A stretch of 64,000 bases of DNA, from NCBI GenBank assembly GCA_015680685.1, contig MNCI01005050.1, forward strand, positions 36,899-100,898. Direction: 5' to 3'. The stretch is from Gnetum montanum (taxonomy: Eukaryota; Streptophyta; Gnetopsida; Gnetales; Gnetaceae). A program made the translations under genes and the position numbers. Each line of letters starts with the position of its first letter. Position 1 is the first letter of the stretch. This document shows, in pieces, positions 48,855 to 59,849 of this stretch. The notes under the pieces are model-generated. The model worked only from the letters and a program-made list of their open reading frames with translations, was not told where the DNA came from and did not search any database.

Positions 48855-49764
48855 TGATAGAATCTATTTTTGATGTTCCACAATATTATATCAATGATAT
48901 TGCATCTATGATATTGTATATATGATATCATAGCTTTACATATGTCATTGTTGATACAATGAATTGGAAACTATGCAACCTTATAAATACTGACACTTGG
49001 TTGCATCAACAACATAACTTTCATGACACCCTTAGGAAAATTCTTGCAGTTTGTTTTCATAGTTTTTACTTAGTGATAGAGTGAATGCCCATAGTGTGGT
49101 ATTAAGTAGTTGAATGGAATCTTTATTCAAGTGGATTGTACTTGGGCATAGTTCATGAACCATAATAAAGATCAAGATTGTTTATAATCATTGCAGCTTT
49201 CACTTAGTTTCTTTGTTTTACTTAGCTAATATCTTTACTTAGTTTAATTGTAATTTCTTTAGTATGGTTACTTTAGTATAGTTCTTTACATTTCTAAAAT
49301 ACTTTACTATTCATGCTTGCTAGTAAGGTGGAATGAGTATGACTGGTTTTGAACATATAAGTGTAATCGTTTGGTAATCCCAATAGTATTATTTCTTAGT
49401 TTGTATAGTAGCATAATGGTTACATAAGCCCAAAATGTGTACAAAAAACTAGGAACACCTACTCATCATCATAAGATAGAGTAGACTTGCATTTCTATTA
49501 TTGCATAAACTTATATCTTATTCTCATTTTCATTATGTTTGCACTTAGAAGTAACATGAGCCAACAACATCAAGATATCATATGCCTTACTTAGAGTTAA
49601 ACCATACACTTGTACTTTACTAACTCAAAGTGGAAAGACAACAATCATGAACTAATTATCAACTTCTAGCATACTTACATTGCCTATCCATGGATTATGA
49701 TCTGGTTGCACATGTGCACTCGTGACTTGTATGGTGGAGTGTTGGGATACCCTACTTCTCATCA
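48855..49764 (+). repeat. 3' LTR of the gypsy element
   Basis: It starts TGATAGAATC and ends CTCATCA, and is followed by the ACAAA target duplication. Confidence 0.92.
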
Positions 49765-49769
49765 ACAAA

Positions 49770-51936
49770 ATTGAAAAGGTCTTCAAAAATCCATCGATGA
49801 TAAATCTTCATGATGTTTCTAGTGGCAACAATTCTTTCTTCCTTAGCTCTTATGTTGATGCTTATTCTTTATGCCAAATATTTTTTAAGGATGGAATAAA
49901 ATTTCTCTTCATCATGCCATGGATGCAATAAATATGAGATGTTTAAGATTTAATCCTTGTATGTGTTACTATTTGTTCATGGAAATATACTCCTCTATCC
50001 TTTTGTTGGCCTCTTTTTCTTTCCTTGCAAAAGACCTTCAATCTTAGGTATTTCATTTGGCATCATCTAAAGTCACCAAAGGATCAACATTAGTTTTGAT
50101 AATTTTTCATTAATGATTAACACTTTTTGAATCCTTAGTTTGCATAAAATTAAAAAAAAATGATCTTTTAGGCACAAAGTGATTTTATAATAATGTTTCC
50201 TAAGGCTCCAATCAATTAACTTTTTAATAGTAATAGCTTATCTATGTGTAATGTGCTCCAATGAAGGACATTGTAAAAAAGAATAAAAAATTAGTATTCA
50301 TCTTCCATGCTTTCCTAATTATCATATTCTTCTTATTCACTTCCAAAATAAATAACGGAAAGTTGTGAATATGTACATAGTGACAATTGTAAATAATAAT
50401 AATAAATGTTATTACATGTTGTGGAACTTAAATGGACTGAAGTTATAATAGGCACGTTGTGATAAATAAATAGGTTATATTGGAAGTGTGTAAGTTAGTT
50501 ACACTAGTAGTAGGAGATTTCAAAAATTGGAATTATATAAGGAGCTATAGTTAACTAACAAAAACAAAGAAAATCAACTTTAGTTTTTACTAAGAGAAAT
50601 TCAATTTCAATTTGCAATCAAGAGTGAGCTTCAAAAATGCCAATTAAAAGGCCTTTTATTCCATACATGACTAGTTGATGTCCAAAACATGTTTTAAGAA
50701 CTTTTTGTAAGGCAACAACTTGTGGGGCTTCCCATGAAAGCCAATTCTTGCTTTGGCTTTTGAACAAATTTAGCTTTCTCATCAATGGTCATTCCATCCA
50801 CTCTAACATATGGGGCAAGTATTACCAATGTGCACTAGACGCTATGCCTTAGGAAGAGCCTAATCCTGTTTATTCATGGGAGGAAGCTTTTGTTTCTCAG
50901 GAAATAATGGAACCTAGTTGTGAGGAGTGTCATCATTTGGAAACAAAGTAGTCCATTGAAGAAGGAAAGGAGATAGTTTTTGGAAATAATGCTATAGAGG
51001 ATGATGTGGAGGAAAAAGAAGTGGAGGTGTTGGTAAAATAAGAGGAAGAAAAGAAAGCTTGGGTTACAATAGAAATCAAGTATGATAGAATCTGTGATAA
51101 GAGAATTCCAAAGAGGATCACTTTGACAATTCTCATCCTTGTTGCTGAGTAGTTTATGCTACGCTCCACTTGTACAGTTTTTGTTTCTTTTTCTTAGGAA
51201 TGAGGTTTTTATACCATTGAATCTTAAATTTACTAGGAATTTTTCCCAAAAATGATTTATGGTTTTCAAATGTAAAAAAGTTCAATAGGAATTTTTGTTT
51301 CATTTGAACACAGAAAATGTGATTCAACTAATGTGCATGGGTAAATATTTTCCATCTTAAATGAGGCTTGTATAACTTAAATAATTTTAATATGGTCAAG
51401 GAATCTTGACACATGTCAACCATTTAATGGAAAATGCTTTATGAATATATTCCATCCATCTTTTGGTGAATGTGTTATGTTATCTTTTAAGGGAAGGGAG
51501 GCGAGGAATGAGCTTTGTCCATGATTGTAATCATAATCTACAAAATATGATAATGTTGATATGAAGAGGGTGATTTAAGCGATGATTCTAAGGTCATTCG
51601 CAAAGAGGTTCTTGAAGATCAACATCTATTAAAAGAGAAGATTCTTCATGGAATTAGCACTTGTAGATTCATGCATAAATTTTATGGAATCAAAAGAGAA
51701 ATGTAGAAAATTAAACATCATTGAGCATGTGAGATGCTTGTTTCAAAATAAAATCCAAGAAATCTCAAATGTCAAAGAAAATGAAGCTCTCAAACAAAGC
51801 TAGCGGTTAACACAATCAATGAATTTTTGGAAGAGCTAAAACTAAGCAAACCAAACAATGAATCAGTTAAGATCCTAGATACATATGATGTCATGGCTAT
51901 GAATTGTCAATCAAATCAAGATGATGATGCTAAAAT
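49770..51936. other. Unassigned region
   Basis: 50080-50220 resembles 34620-34765. A Glu-rich plus-strand stretch at about 50860-51150 (EEAFVSQEIMEPSCEECHH, then EEKEVEVLVK) looks like retroelement polyprotein but could not be assigned. Nothing else is recognised. Confidence 0.35.
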
Positions 51937-51941
51937 ATAAG

Positions 51942-53498
51942 TGTTGATGCATAAATCCTGGATGCACCAACACGTAGGAAAAGAAACTTATTTGAGGAGA
52001 TTATCGCTTAGGGTGCCTCTCATATGGGTACAGAAACTTAGGAATAGTCTTAACTGAAGAGGGCCATGTGATGTTTTTTTTTAAAAAATAAATTAAATTG
52101 AAAATTGGAGAGAATTCAAACTGAATAGCTATTTTGAAATTCAAGACTCCATAAAAACACAATAGGTAGAAAGAAAATTTAAATTTCTCCCTGGTCCCCT
52201 GTTGTTACCACTAGTTCATGCCATCTTGTCATTGCAAACACCACCATAGTTGACACTGCTCATAGTCGACAGAAGAGGGAGAGAGAGAGAGATCCGTCTA
52301 GTGTTCCACGACCATGTGCCTTACTATCACCTACCACGCAACCTGCTGTTAGTTGCAAAAAACCTAGGAGGGCTGCTTGTTGTAGGTTCATCATTGCCGA
52401 AGAGAGAAAAAAAAGAGAGAACCCTGCTACAGTCACTAGTTCAGATTTATAGAGAGAGGGAGAGTGAGAGATCTATTCCATCATCAATCGCCATTATAGT
52501 TTGTAGTTCTGTCTACTGCCATTTGTTAGGAAAGGAAGGAGAGAGAGAGAGAGATGCCAATGCTATCCACTCTACATGTTGTAGACATGTCATTCATAGC
52601 CTCTATTTCTTGGTGTGCATGTTGTTCTATTTTCCATGCACGTCATCAAGGAGAGGAGAGGTTGGACCTTGATGAGAGAGAGGTTGGCCTCCAATCTGAG
52701 AGAGAGACTGGCCCTAATAAGAGAGAGGCTAGTCCTAGTGAAAGAGAGAGGCTAGCTACAGTGCTACTCGTTGTCTACCATTACATCACCATTATTGTTG
52801 TCGCAATTGCCACCATCACATGCCTTGCCAAAGAGGGAAGAGGTTGGCCGATGACAATAAAGAAAGAGAAAATATCATTTGCTAGTTTCTTTTAGAGAGA
52901 GAATTCCTCAATAGATGATTTGCCTAATGCCCATTGCTTAGCTCCTCCACTAGTGTTAAGAGTCCCTTGCTTCCCCCCATAACCATCTATAATGCACCTT
53001 GTTGTTGTAAGAGAGAGATCTGGCACCACGTTGCCATGCTAGAGAAAAAGGAGGCCATGCACCTTCTGCATCCACAATGTCTACTCCTCCCCTTTTATAG
53101 CCACTCATTTAGGTGTTTAAATGCCCATGTCCCATGTCAATTACATCCACTACCCAGGCCATTATGTAACTTCCATAATGCCTGGGACCATTGTGTCATT
53201 GGTTATGCCACCATTGCATGTAACTCTTGGCACCACCTAAACATAACTCTTACCACATTCTCCACCATTGTCAATTACACCACCTTTGTTGACATTACGT
53301 AACCCACACTCTACACCACTTGGGCTATTATGTCCATCCCATTATGATGTGGCAATGTAATCGCCGCCACAAGCTCACCATTATGAATTGGACCCTAAGA
53401 TGTGCTTGTAGAAATTAACTTTCTCTATGCTTAGTGCTAAGTCATTAGAATTATTGATCATGGCCTTATGCCTAACATGGGCGATGTTGGCATCAACA
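51942..53498 (+). repeat. Left LTR of the short element
   Basis: 1557 bp, rich in (GAGA)n tracts near 52275, 52450, 52540 and 52670-52750. Open frames inside it (such as 52250-52672) follow from the repeats and do not resemble any protein. Confidence 0.9.
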
Positions 53499-53854
53499 CT
53501 TAGCCCCCAAACTAGAAATTGCATGCAAGTGCAAGGAACAACACAACCATAGAAATATTAAAAGGAGATGCACAAGATAGAGGAAAAAGTTAGGACTTTG
53601 GTAAGGACCATCAAAATACAAATCTAAAAATGGGACTAGAAAAATGAGGGTTTAAAAATTTGAAATAGGATTAAAGATGAGTGATGAGACTTGGGTAATG
53701 AAAATTTTAGAAATCAAACTTTTCAGATCAGAATATAAAAGGGCTTGAAAATTCTTAGAAAACAAAGCAAAAGATTTTCCCAAAACAAGGGCTGAAAATA
53801 AATATTTTAGCCAAAACTAATTTTGAAATAGCTCTCCTTCTAGTACCAAAAAGG
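53499..53854 (+). other. Internal region of the short element
   Basis: A-rich untranslated sequence ending AGTACCAAAAAGG. It is matched in inverted orientation at 59206-59520. Confidence 0.8.
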
Positions 53855-55547
53855 TGTTGATGTGTAAATTTTGGACACACCAGCACCTAGGAAAAGAAAC
53901 TCATTTGAGGTGACTATTACCTAAGGTGCCTCTAGTATGGGTACAAAAACTCAAGAATAGTCTTAGTTGGAGAGGGCCATGCGACGTTTCAAAACAAAAT
54001 AAATTAAACTAAAAAGTTGGGAGAATTTAAATTGAAGAATTGTCTTGAAATTCAAGACTTTATGAAAACATAGTAGGTAGAAAGAAAATTTAAATTTTTC
54101 TCTAGTCCCCTGTTGCTACCATTAGTTCATGTCATCTTGTCGTTGCAGACATCGTTGTAGTCAATGCTGCTCATAGCTAATGGGAGAGGGAGAGAGAGAG
54201 AGAGATTTGTTTAGTGTACCACCACCACACGCCTCGCCATCACCTACTACACAACCTACCATTGGTGGTAGAAACCCTAAGGAGAACACCTATTGTAGCT
54301 TCATCATTGTTGAAGAGAAAGAGAAAAAAAGAACCCTATTGTAGTCATTGATTCGGATCTACAGAGAGAGGGAGAGAGAGAGATTAGTTTTGCCACCAAC
54401 CACCATTACAGTTTGTGGTTTTGTTTGCTATCGTTTGCTGGGGAAGGGATGAGAGAGAGAGAGATGTCACTACTATTTGCTCTACATGTTGCAAACATGT
54501 CATTCATAGCCACTATTTGCACTACATGTTACAGACACATCATTCATAGCCTCTATTTTCTCTACATGTTGCAGACATGTTATTCATAGCCTCTATTTTC
54601 TAGCATGCACGCCATTCTGTTTTCCATGCACAACATTGAAGCGAGGAGAGGTTGGACCCCAATGAAAGATAGGATTCCCTAATGAGAGAGAGGTTGGCCT
54701 CTAATGTGAGAGAGAGACTAGCCCCAATGAGAAAGAGGCTAGCCCTAGTGAGAGAGAGTGAGAGAGGCTGGCAGTAGGCGTTTTCCATTGTCTACCACCA
54801 CATAGCTATCGTTGTTGTCGCGATCACCATGTCACATGCCCTACTTGAGAGGGGAGAGGTTGGCCAATGATGATATGTCAAAGAAAGAGAAACCACTATT
54901 TGCTAGTTTCCTTTGAAAAGGAAAGTCCTCAATAGAGGATCCACCTACCATCTGTTGCTTAACAACACCCCCCCAACTGGTGCTAAGAGTCCCCTACTTC
55001 TCTCTGCAACCATCTATAGCGTGCCTTGCTGCTCCAAGAGAGGGATGAGGTTGCAGGCTCTGCCCGTCATCTGGCACCATGTCGCTACACTAGAGAGAAA
55101 GGAGGCTACACTGTTTTTGCCCCCACAACGTTTTCTCCTCCCCTTTTATAGCCACTCATCTGGGTGTTTAAATGCCCATGTCCCATATCAGTTATGTCCA
55201 CCACCAGATTGTTACGCAACTTCTATAATGGCTAGTACTGCCATGGCGTCGATTATGGCACCACCGCATGTAACTCCTGGCACCACTCAAACATAACTCC
55301 CACCACATTCTCCACCATCGTCAGTTATGCCAGCTTTGCTAATGTTATGTAACCCATGTTATACACCACCTAGGCTATTATGTCCATGCCATTATGGCAT
55401 GGCAACATAACCATTACCACAAGCTTGCTATTATAAATTGGACCCCAAGACATGCTTGTACAAATTAACTTACTTTGTGCTCGGTGCTAGGGCATTAGAC
55501 TTGTTGATCATGGCCCATGCCTAGCATGGAAGATGTTGGGATCAACA
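53855..55547 (+). repeat. Right LTR of the short element
   Basis: 1693 bp, aligned to the left LTR. It contains an extra local triplication of a CTCTACATGTTGCAGACAYG word near 54479-54590, accounting for much of its greater length. Confidence 0.9.
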
Positions 55548-55552
55548 ATAAG

Positions 55553-55973
55553 ATGCCATAATTTAAGGATCTAGAGAAAAAGAAAAATTACACACATTGT
55601 GAAAGTTTCTAAGTTTCTACAAAGAGCATAGCAGTCGGTGAAAAAACCAAACTCCAACCAATCGAATCTTTGTCAACTCTGCAACCCAAACCTCAGCTCG
55701 TTGAAGAGATAGGAGCAAAGCCAGATTTCGTCTGCTGCAAAAGGTTCACAGGCAAAACAAAGAGGGCTAAGAAGAATACATTAGTGTAGAAGAAAATTGT
55801 GAATGCTCCATTGTTGCCTACAACGAATCCAATGGATCTTGTGTGTTTCTGTGATATGGTATTTATTTTTTTATACAAGGAGCTGGCAAAGGTCCTGCCT
55901 TGCACTCCACTTGGAAGATGCTTGGAAAATGCTGGTAGCTTACTTTGATAATCTTTAATATTTGTGGAGATTG
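55553..55973. other. Unassigned, upstream of the ALDH fragment
   Basis: Base composition is richer in G/C than typical intergenic sequence here, and a plus-strand frame stays fairly open (PQLVEEIGAKPDFVCCKRF at about 55690). It could be part of the captured transcript. I do not recognise it. Confidence 0.35.
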
Positions 55974-56340
55974 ATTCTGGAGGCTTTTGTAAAGAGCAAC
56001 ATGAAGCCAGTGACGTTGGAGCTGGGCGACAGGACTCCTCTCATAATCATGGACGATGCAGACTTGGATGAGGTAGTTAACCTAGCCACTATGGGCATTT
56101 ACAACAATAGGGGGTAAGTGTGTGAGGCAGGGTCACGTGTATTTGTGCTAGAAAAAATCTACGATGAGTTCGTGAAGAAAGCCAATGCTTTGGCTCGTCA
56201 ACGAGTTGTGGGCAACCCATTCAGTGATTCAAGCCTGAAGTCATGCATAGTCCATAGGTGAATAAGGTGTAGTATGACAAAGTGCCCAAATACCTTGAAT
56301 ACAAAAAGCAGGAGGGAGCAACACGCCGAAGACAAGTGCA
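55974..56340 (+). pseudogene. Aldehyde dehydrogenase fragment (family 1/2, cytosolic-type), intronless
   Basis: NAD-dependent aldehyde dehydrogenases oxidise aldehydes to acids. The translation matches the mid-C-terminal part: KSNMKPVTLELGDRTPLIIM then DDADLDEVVNLA (about 56000-56090, including the motif with the catalytic Glu in ELG). [12 protein letters not shown] at about 56112-56150 keeps the catalytic Cys, with the preceding Glu codon now a stop. [20 protein letters not shown] and NPF follow at about 56158-56225, then KVQYDKVPKYLEYKKQEGAT at about 56270-56330. Both the N-terminal and the extreme C-terminal parts are missing (roughly 110 of about 500 residues remain). No intron interrupts it. 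It is directly followed by the AAP pseudogene on the same strand. Confidence 0.88.
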
Positions 56341-56369
56341 ACATTATTGCAAGGATCACCAAGTATGCA

Positions 56370-57544
56370 TTTACTAGGACCGTGAAAATGATGGAAACAA
56401 GAAGTTCAATGCTGTAGAAACTACTGATTAGTTGAGTGAAATTTTTGAAGTTAACGGACTAGAGAAGCAGCATGAATCACATGGCTATGTAAACTCCATT
56501 TCTACATCAGTTAGGTTTACAGGAGGCAGAAAGGTGGTTCTATGCTGTTTTGTTCAGTACTTGAATTTCATGAGAACAGCCATTGGTTATACAATTACTA
56601 CTACTTCTATTAGCATGGTGGCAATTCAAAGATCTAACTACTTTCACAAGAATGGAAGAGAATCCCCATGCCATATATCAAGCAATTTGTACATGGTGTT
56701 ATTTGGAGCAGTTCAGGTGGTGCTTTCCCAAATTCCCAAGTTCAGCAAAATTTGGTGGCTTCCATCATTGCAGCTATGATGTCTCTGTCTTATTCAAGCA
56801 TTGGACTGGGTTTGGCAATTGGGATGGCCCCAGGCCCTTGGGAATATTGCATTTTCCTATTCTTCTCAATGATCGTCATTGAAATTCAGGACACTATCAA
56901 AGCATGATAAGCAGAAAATAAAATAATGAGGAAAGCATCTCTAAATGGAGTACTAGTGACCATGTTGTTCTACATGTTAGTTGGCTATGCTGGGTATGTA
57001 GCTTTTGGGAACAACACTCCTAGAAATGTTCTCACAGGATTTGGATTCTACAACATTTTCTATCTGGTGGACATAGCTAACATCTGCATTGTTGTACACT
57101 TGGTTGGTACTTATCAGGTATTTTCCCAACCTCTATATGCATTTTGTGGAGGAATGGGCAGCTAACACATGGAAGAAAGACCCTTTCTTCAAAATTGAGT
57201 ATAGTTGCCAAGTTGCTGGGATTGGAGAGATGAGTTTGAAACCATTCTGTTTGCTGTGGAGGACCAATTTGTGCCTTTTTACAACAATGGTGTCCATGAT
57301 TTTTCCCTTCTTCAATGCCATAATGGATGTTATTGGAGTGCTGGCATTCTTCCCACTGACTGTTTATTTTACCATTCAGATGCACATTACACAGACCAAT
57401 CTGCACAGGCATACGTTAAAATGAAAGATTTTGCAGATGCTAAATTTGGTGTGTTTCATTGTAACTAGAGCCGCATTTGTGGGTTCCATTGCAGGTGTTG
57501 TGACTATCCTCAAGCATTATACCCCCTTCAAAGCTATGTACTGA
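56370..57544 (+). pseudogene. Amino acid permease (AAP family) retro-pseudogene
   Basis: AAP proteins are plasma-membrane proton/amino-acid symporters of about 480 residues and 11 membrane spans. An N-terminal cytosolic part is seen at about 56380-56510 (KKFNAVET, FEVNGLEKQHESHGYV). A jump then removes about 110 residues covering spans 1-2. From GGRKVVLCCFVQYLNF at 56523 the rest is nearly complete: IGYTITTTSISMVAIQRSN, KFSKIWWLPS, and SLSYSSIGLGLAIG at about 56780. These are followed by FFSMIVIEIQDTIKA (about 56858), MLVGYAGYVAFGNNTP, VDIANICIVVHLVGTYQVF (about 57067), MVSMIFPFFN (about 57290), and the C-terminus GSIAGVV…HYTPFKAMY with the stop at 57542-57544. There are three or more frameshifts. 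No introns occur where AAP genes are normally split, for example after GTYQ, so it derives from an mRNA. Confidence 0.92.
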
Positions 57545-58079
57545 AGATTCAGCATTGTCAATCCATCCGAGAAGTTGCAGCGTACATCCTTGATTATGAT
57601 AACTTTGCAAAATGCAAGCTGTACATAAGATTGGAATATGTAGAATCATTTATAGCACCCATATTTTTCAGGAATCTTGCCATCGTGAGCTTGTCACCGT
57701 AGATCCTAACAGTTGGCAAGGATACATTGTTTAGTGTCTGATAATTGAGCATTTATGACTACTACTTCAGTTGACGTGATCATTTTAGAGGCTTGAAGTT
57801 AACCACGACCCCCACGATGACAACTGTATAAACAAATCAACACCTTGATATTCAGGGTAGTTTGCCTTGATTAGGTTAAGTTCATGTTTAATTTAAGATA
57901 TTAGGTTAGAATAATAGTATCATTAAGGCTTCAGTCGGATTCGGGATGGGATCATGATGGGTTGTGAAGATCTTAAACCAGGAATAGAACAACGTTTGAT
58001 TTGGGAAGGCCAGGATAGAAAAAAGTGGCTTTCATGGTTATCTTTGGCTACTGTTATGGGTATGGTGATGCTATAAAAT
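57545..58079. other. Possible AAP 3' UTR and unassigned sequence
   Basis: No poly(A) tract or target duplication is visible after the AAP stop. Nothing else is recognised. Confidence 0.35.
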
Positions 58080-59205
58080 GTGGGGGCAGTGTGATATCAC
58101 CCTCCCTCATGCATTGCACCAATAAATCATAAGAAGTTGAGGGAGGGTGAAGCAGGGACCTTTTGAATGGCGACAGCGTGGTAGGTGACATTGCTTTGCA
58201 GTTTGCTTTGCTATTGGATCATTATGAAGCAACATCATGTAAAGGTAAATGCAGACACGGTGGATAGCTTTGGCGCAGTGGGAAACAGCAAAAGCGATGA
58301 TACACAGGTAGGTATTATTAGCATTAGTCACTTTTCTCCTTCTGAATGGCAGCAGTGATTGCTGTGCGTGGTAGACATGTCTATAACACATAGAAACATC
58401 TACAGCATGCATAAAGTAGCCACCTTCTCTCTGTCTATCTCTCTCTGGCACATGGCGAGAGTTGTAGCCAATGAAGGGTAGCATGTCTGCATTGCATGAA
58501 CGACGGTAGCCACAGGTGACGACAGGTGTTGTAGATGTGTACATACTTGACCAGCAAGCAGCAGGAATGACATGTGGTACTAGGTAGTAGGCATGACATG
58601 TGGTGTTGTGTAGTACCACGGTTGTGTAGTACCACAGAACATAGCACATGGCAGTTGTTGCAGAACATAGGAGCAGAGTGTGTCTTAGTTGATAAGCACT
58701 CTCTCCCTCTATCTCATCCCCCCTCTTTCTCTACGGTGGCATGACGATGGCATACACATTAGGCTCTAAACAATCGTAGTTGCTTCCCTGTGCAAACTAT
58801 TGTAGGTAGTCTCTCTCTTCCTCTCTCTCACTACCCTTTTTCTCTCTACAGTGACAACATTGTAGGTGGTGTATGTATAGATAATAGTCACTAGTAGCAA
58901 TTGCGGTGGGTAATCAATGGGCACCACTATAGCAACAAATTGGCAACAACAACAAGAGAACTGAGAAAAGTTTATAATTTATTCATTACTGTATTTTATT
59001 TAAGTATTGAAATTCAAGATAATCATTCAATTTAAACTTTCTTGATTTTCAGTTTAATTTACCTTTTTTTTGGAACGTCACATAGCCGTCTTAGGTGAGA
59101 CTATTCCCGGATTTCCATACCCATATGAGAGGCACCCTAGGCAATAGTCTCCTCAAATAAGTTTTTTTTCCTGGTATTGGTGCATCCAAATTTTATGCGT
59201 TAGCA
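58080..59205 (-). repeat. Inverted LTR related to the 51.9-55.5 kb short element
   Basis: The reverse complement of 58950-59205 matches the LTR start (TGCACCAAYACCAGGAAAA, ACTTATTTGAGGAGACTATT, GGGTGCCTCTCATATGGGTA). The rest is more diverged but keeps (CTCT)n tracts at 58420-58445, 58700-58735 and 58808-58855, as in the LTR. The left edge is uncertain. A 180-codon minus-strand open frame (58107-58649) falls in it, encodes a His/Tyr/Cys-rich sequence and is not considered a gene. Confidence 0.75.
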
Positions 59206-59520
59206 CCTTTTTGGTGCTAGGAGGGCTGATTTTCCATACTTTTGTTTTCTCATATTAGTTTTTCTTATCATTTTTCTTGTATTTGTTTCATTTGTTTAAT
59301 CTTCTTTCGAAACTTGTTGAATTTTTTTTGCTTAAAACCTCGGTCTCCAAAACCTTTTATTTTTTGCCTTTTTTTTGAAAAATTGATATTTCCCATTTTC
59401 TAAAAATTATTGTTATTGGAATCCTATTTTCAAATTACTAAACCCTTGTTTTTCTAGTCTCATTTTTAGATTTCTATTTTGGCAATCCTTACCTTAATCC
59501 CAACTTTGGTAAGATGGTTT
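59206..59520 (-). other. Internal region attached to the inverted LTR
   Basis: The reverse complement matches 53580-53854, including CTAAAAATGRGACTAGAAAAA and the terminal CACCAAAAAGG. The LTR at 58080-59205 is therefore a 3' LTR of a minus-strand copy whose remainder was lost or replaced by the gypsy element at 59.8 kb. Confidence 0.75.
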
Positions 59521-59849
59521 TATTTAATTATTCAATTTTAAATTTATTTTTCTAAAATTTCACTTTAATGTTTTTCTTTTAAATTTTATAAATGTTGCAA
59601 TTTCATGCATTTATTTTTTTTTAATTTTTTTAAATAGCATATTTTAGTATTTTTTAAATTAAAATAATAATAATAATGATATATTATTACAATATTTTCT
59701 TTTTGTTCAATTTCATAGTTTCATTTATATTCTATAATTTTTTTTATGAGCAAACTCTCCTCTACCCCTAATTGACCAATTACCCATCACTTTACATGAA
59801 GGAAATAATGAGCTTCATGTTTCCCAAGTTCCATGCTTAGGAGAACTTA
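59521..59849. other. T-rich spacer
   Basis: Long T and AT tracts without coding signal, ending about where gag similarity starts. Confidence 0.4.

Larger units (their letters stand above)
36399..49764 (+). mobile_element. Ty3/gypsy retrotransposon, Athila-like, with extra ORF
   Basis: Direct LTRs 36399-37293 and 48855-49764 are flanked by an exact 5-bp duplication ACAAA (36394-36398 and 49765-49769). Total length is 13366 bp. The order gag, protease, RT, RNase H, integrase is that of Ty3/gypsy. After integrase come about 1.8 kb of spacer and a third coding region with a plant-transposon domain and coiled coil, then a polypurine tract. The primer site resembles the tRNA-Asp type used by Athila-like elements. 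All frames are interrupted, so it is a dead but structurally complete copy. Confidence 0.92.
51942..55547 (+). mobile_element. Short non-autonomous LTR retrotransposon (large LTRs, 356-bp interior)
   Basis: LTRs at 51942-53498 and 53855-55547 begin TGTTGATG and end ATCAACA, a 7-bp inverted terminal match. An exact 5-bp duplication ATAAG flanks the whole (51937-51941 and 55548-55552). The interior of only 356 bp has no coding capacity, so the element relied on others. No canonical TGG-type primer site follows the left LTR. The LTRs differ at about 18 % of sites over the first 130 bp by eye, mostly transitions, which implies an old insertion. Strand is set by the placing of a purine-rich AGTACCAAAAAGG stretch before the right LTR. 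Confidence 0.9.

Noticed and set aside
52250-53302. Open frames of 113-140 codons on the plus strand
   Set aside because: They sit inside the left LTR of the short element. The (GAGA)n tracts keep frames open, and the paired LTR shows different frames.
56108-56126. GTAAGT...CAG inside the ALDH fragment as an intron
   Set aside because: Only about 17 bp, and it encodes conserved residues around the catalytic Cys. It is far too short for a plant intron.
58107-58649. 180-codon minus-strand open frame, the longest in the window
   Set aside because: It lies in the inverted LTR, runs through CT-rich repeats, is His/Tyr/Cys-rich and resembles no protein family. The related LTRs do not keep the frame.
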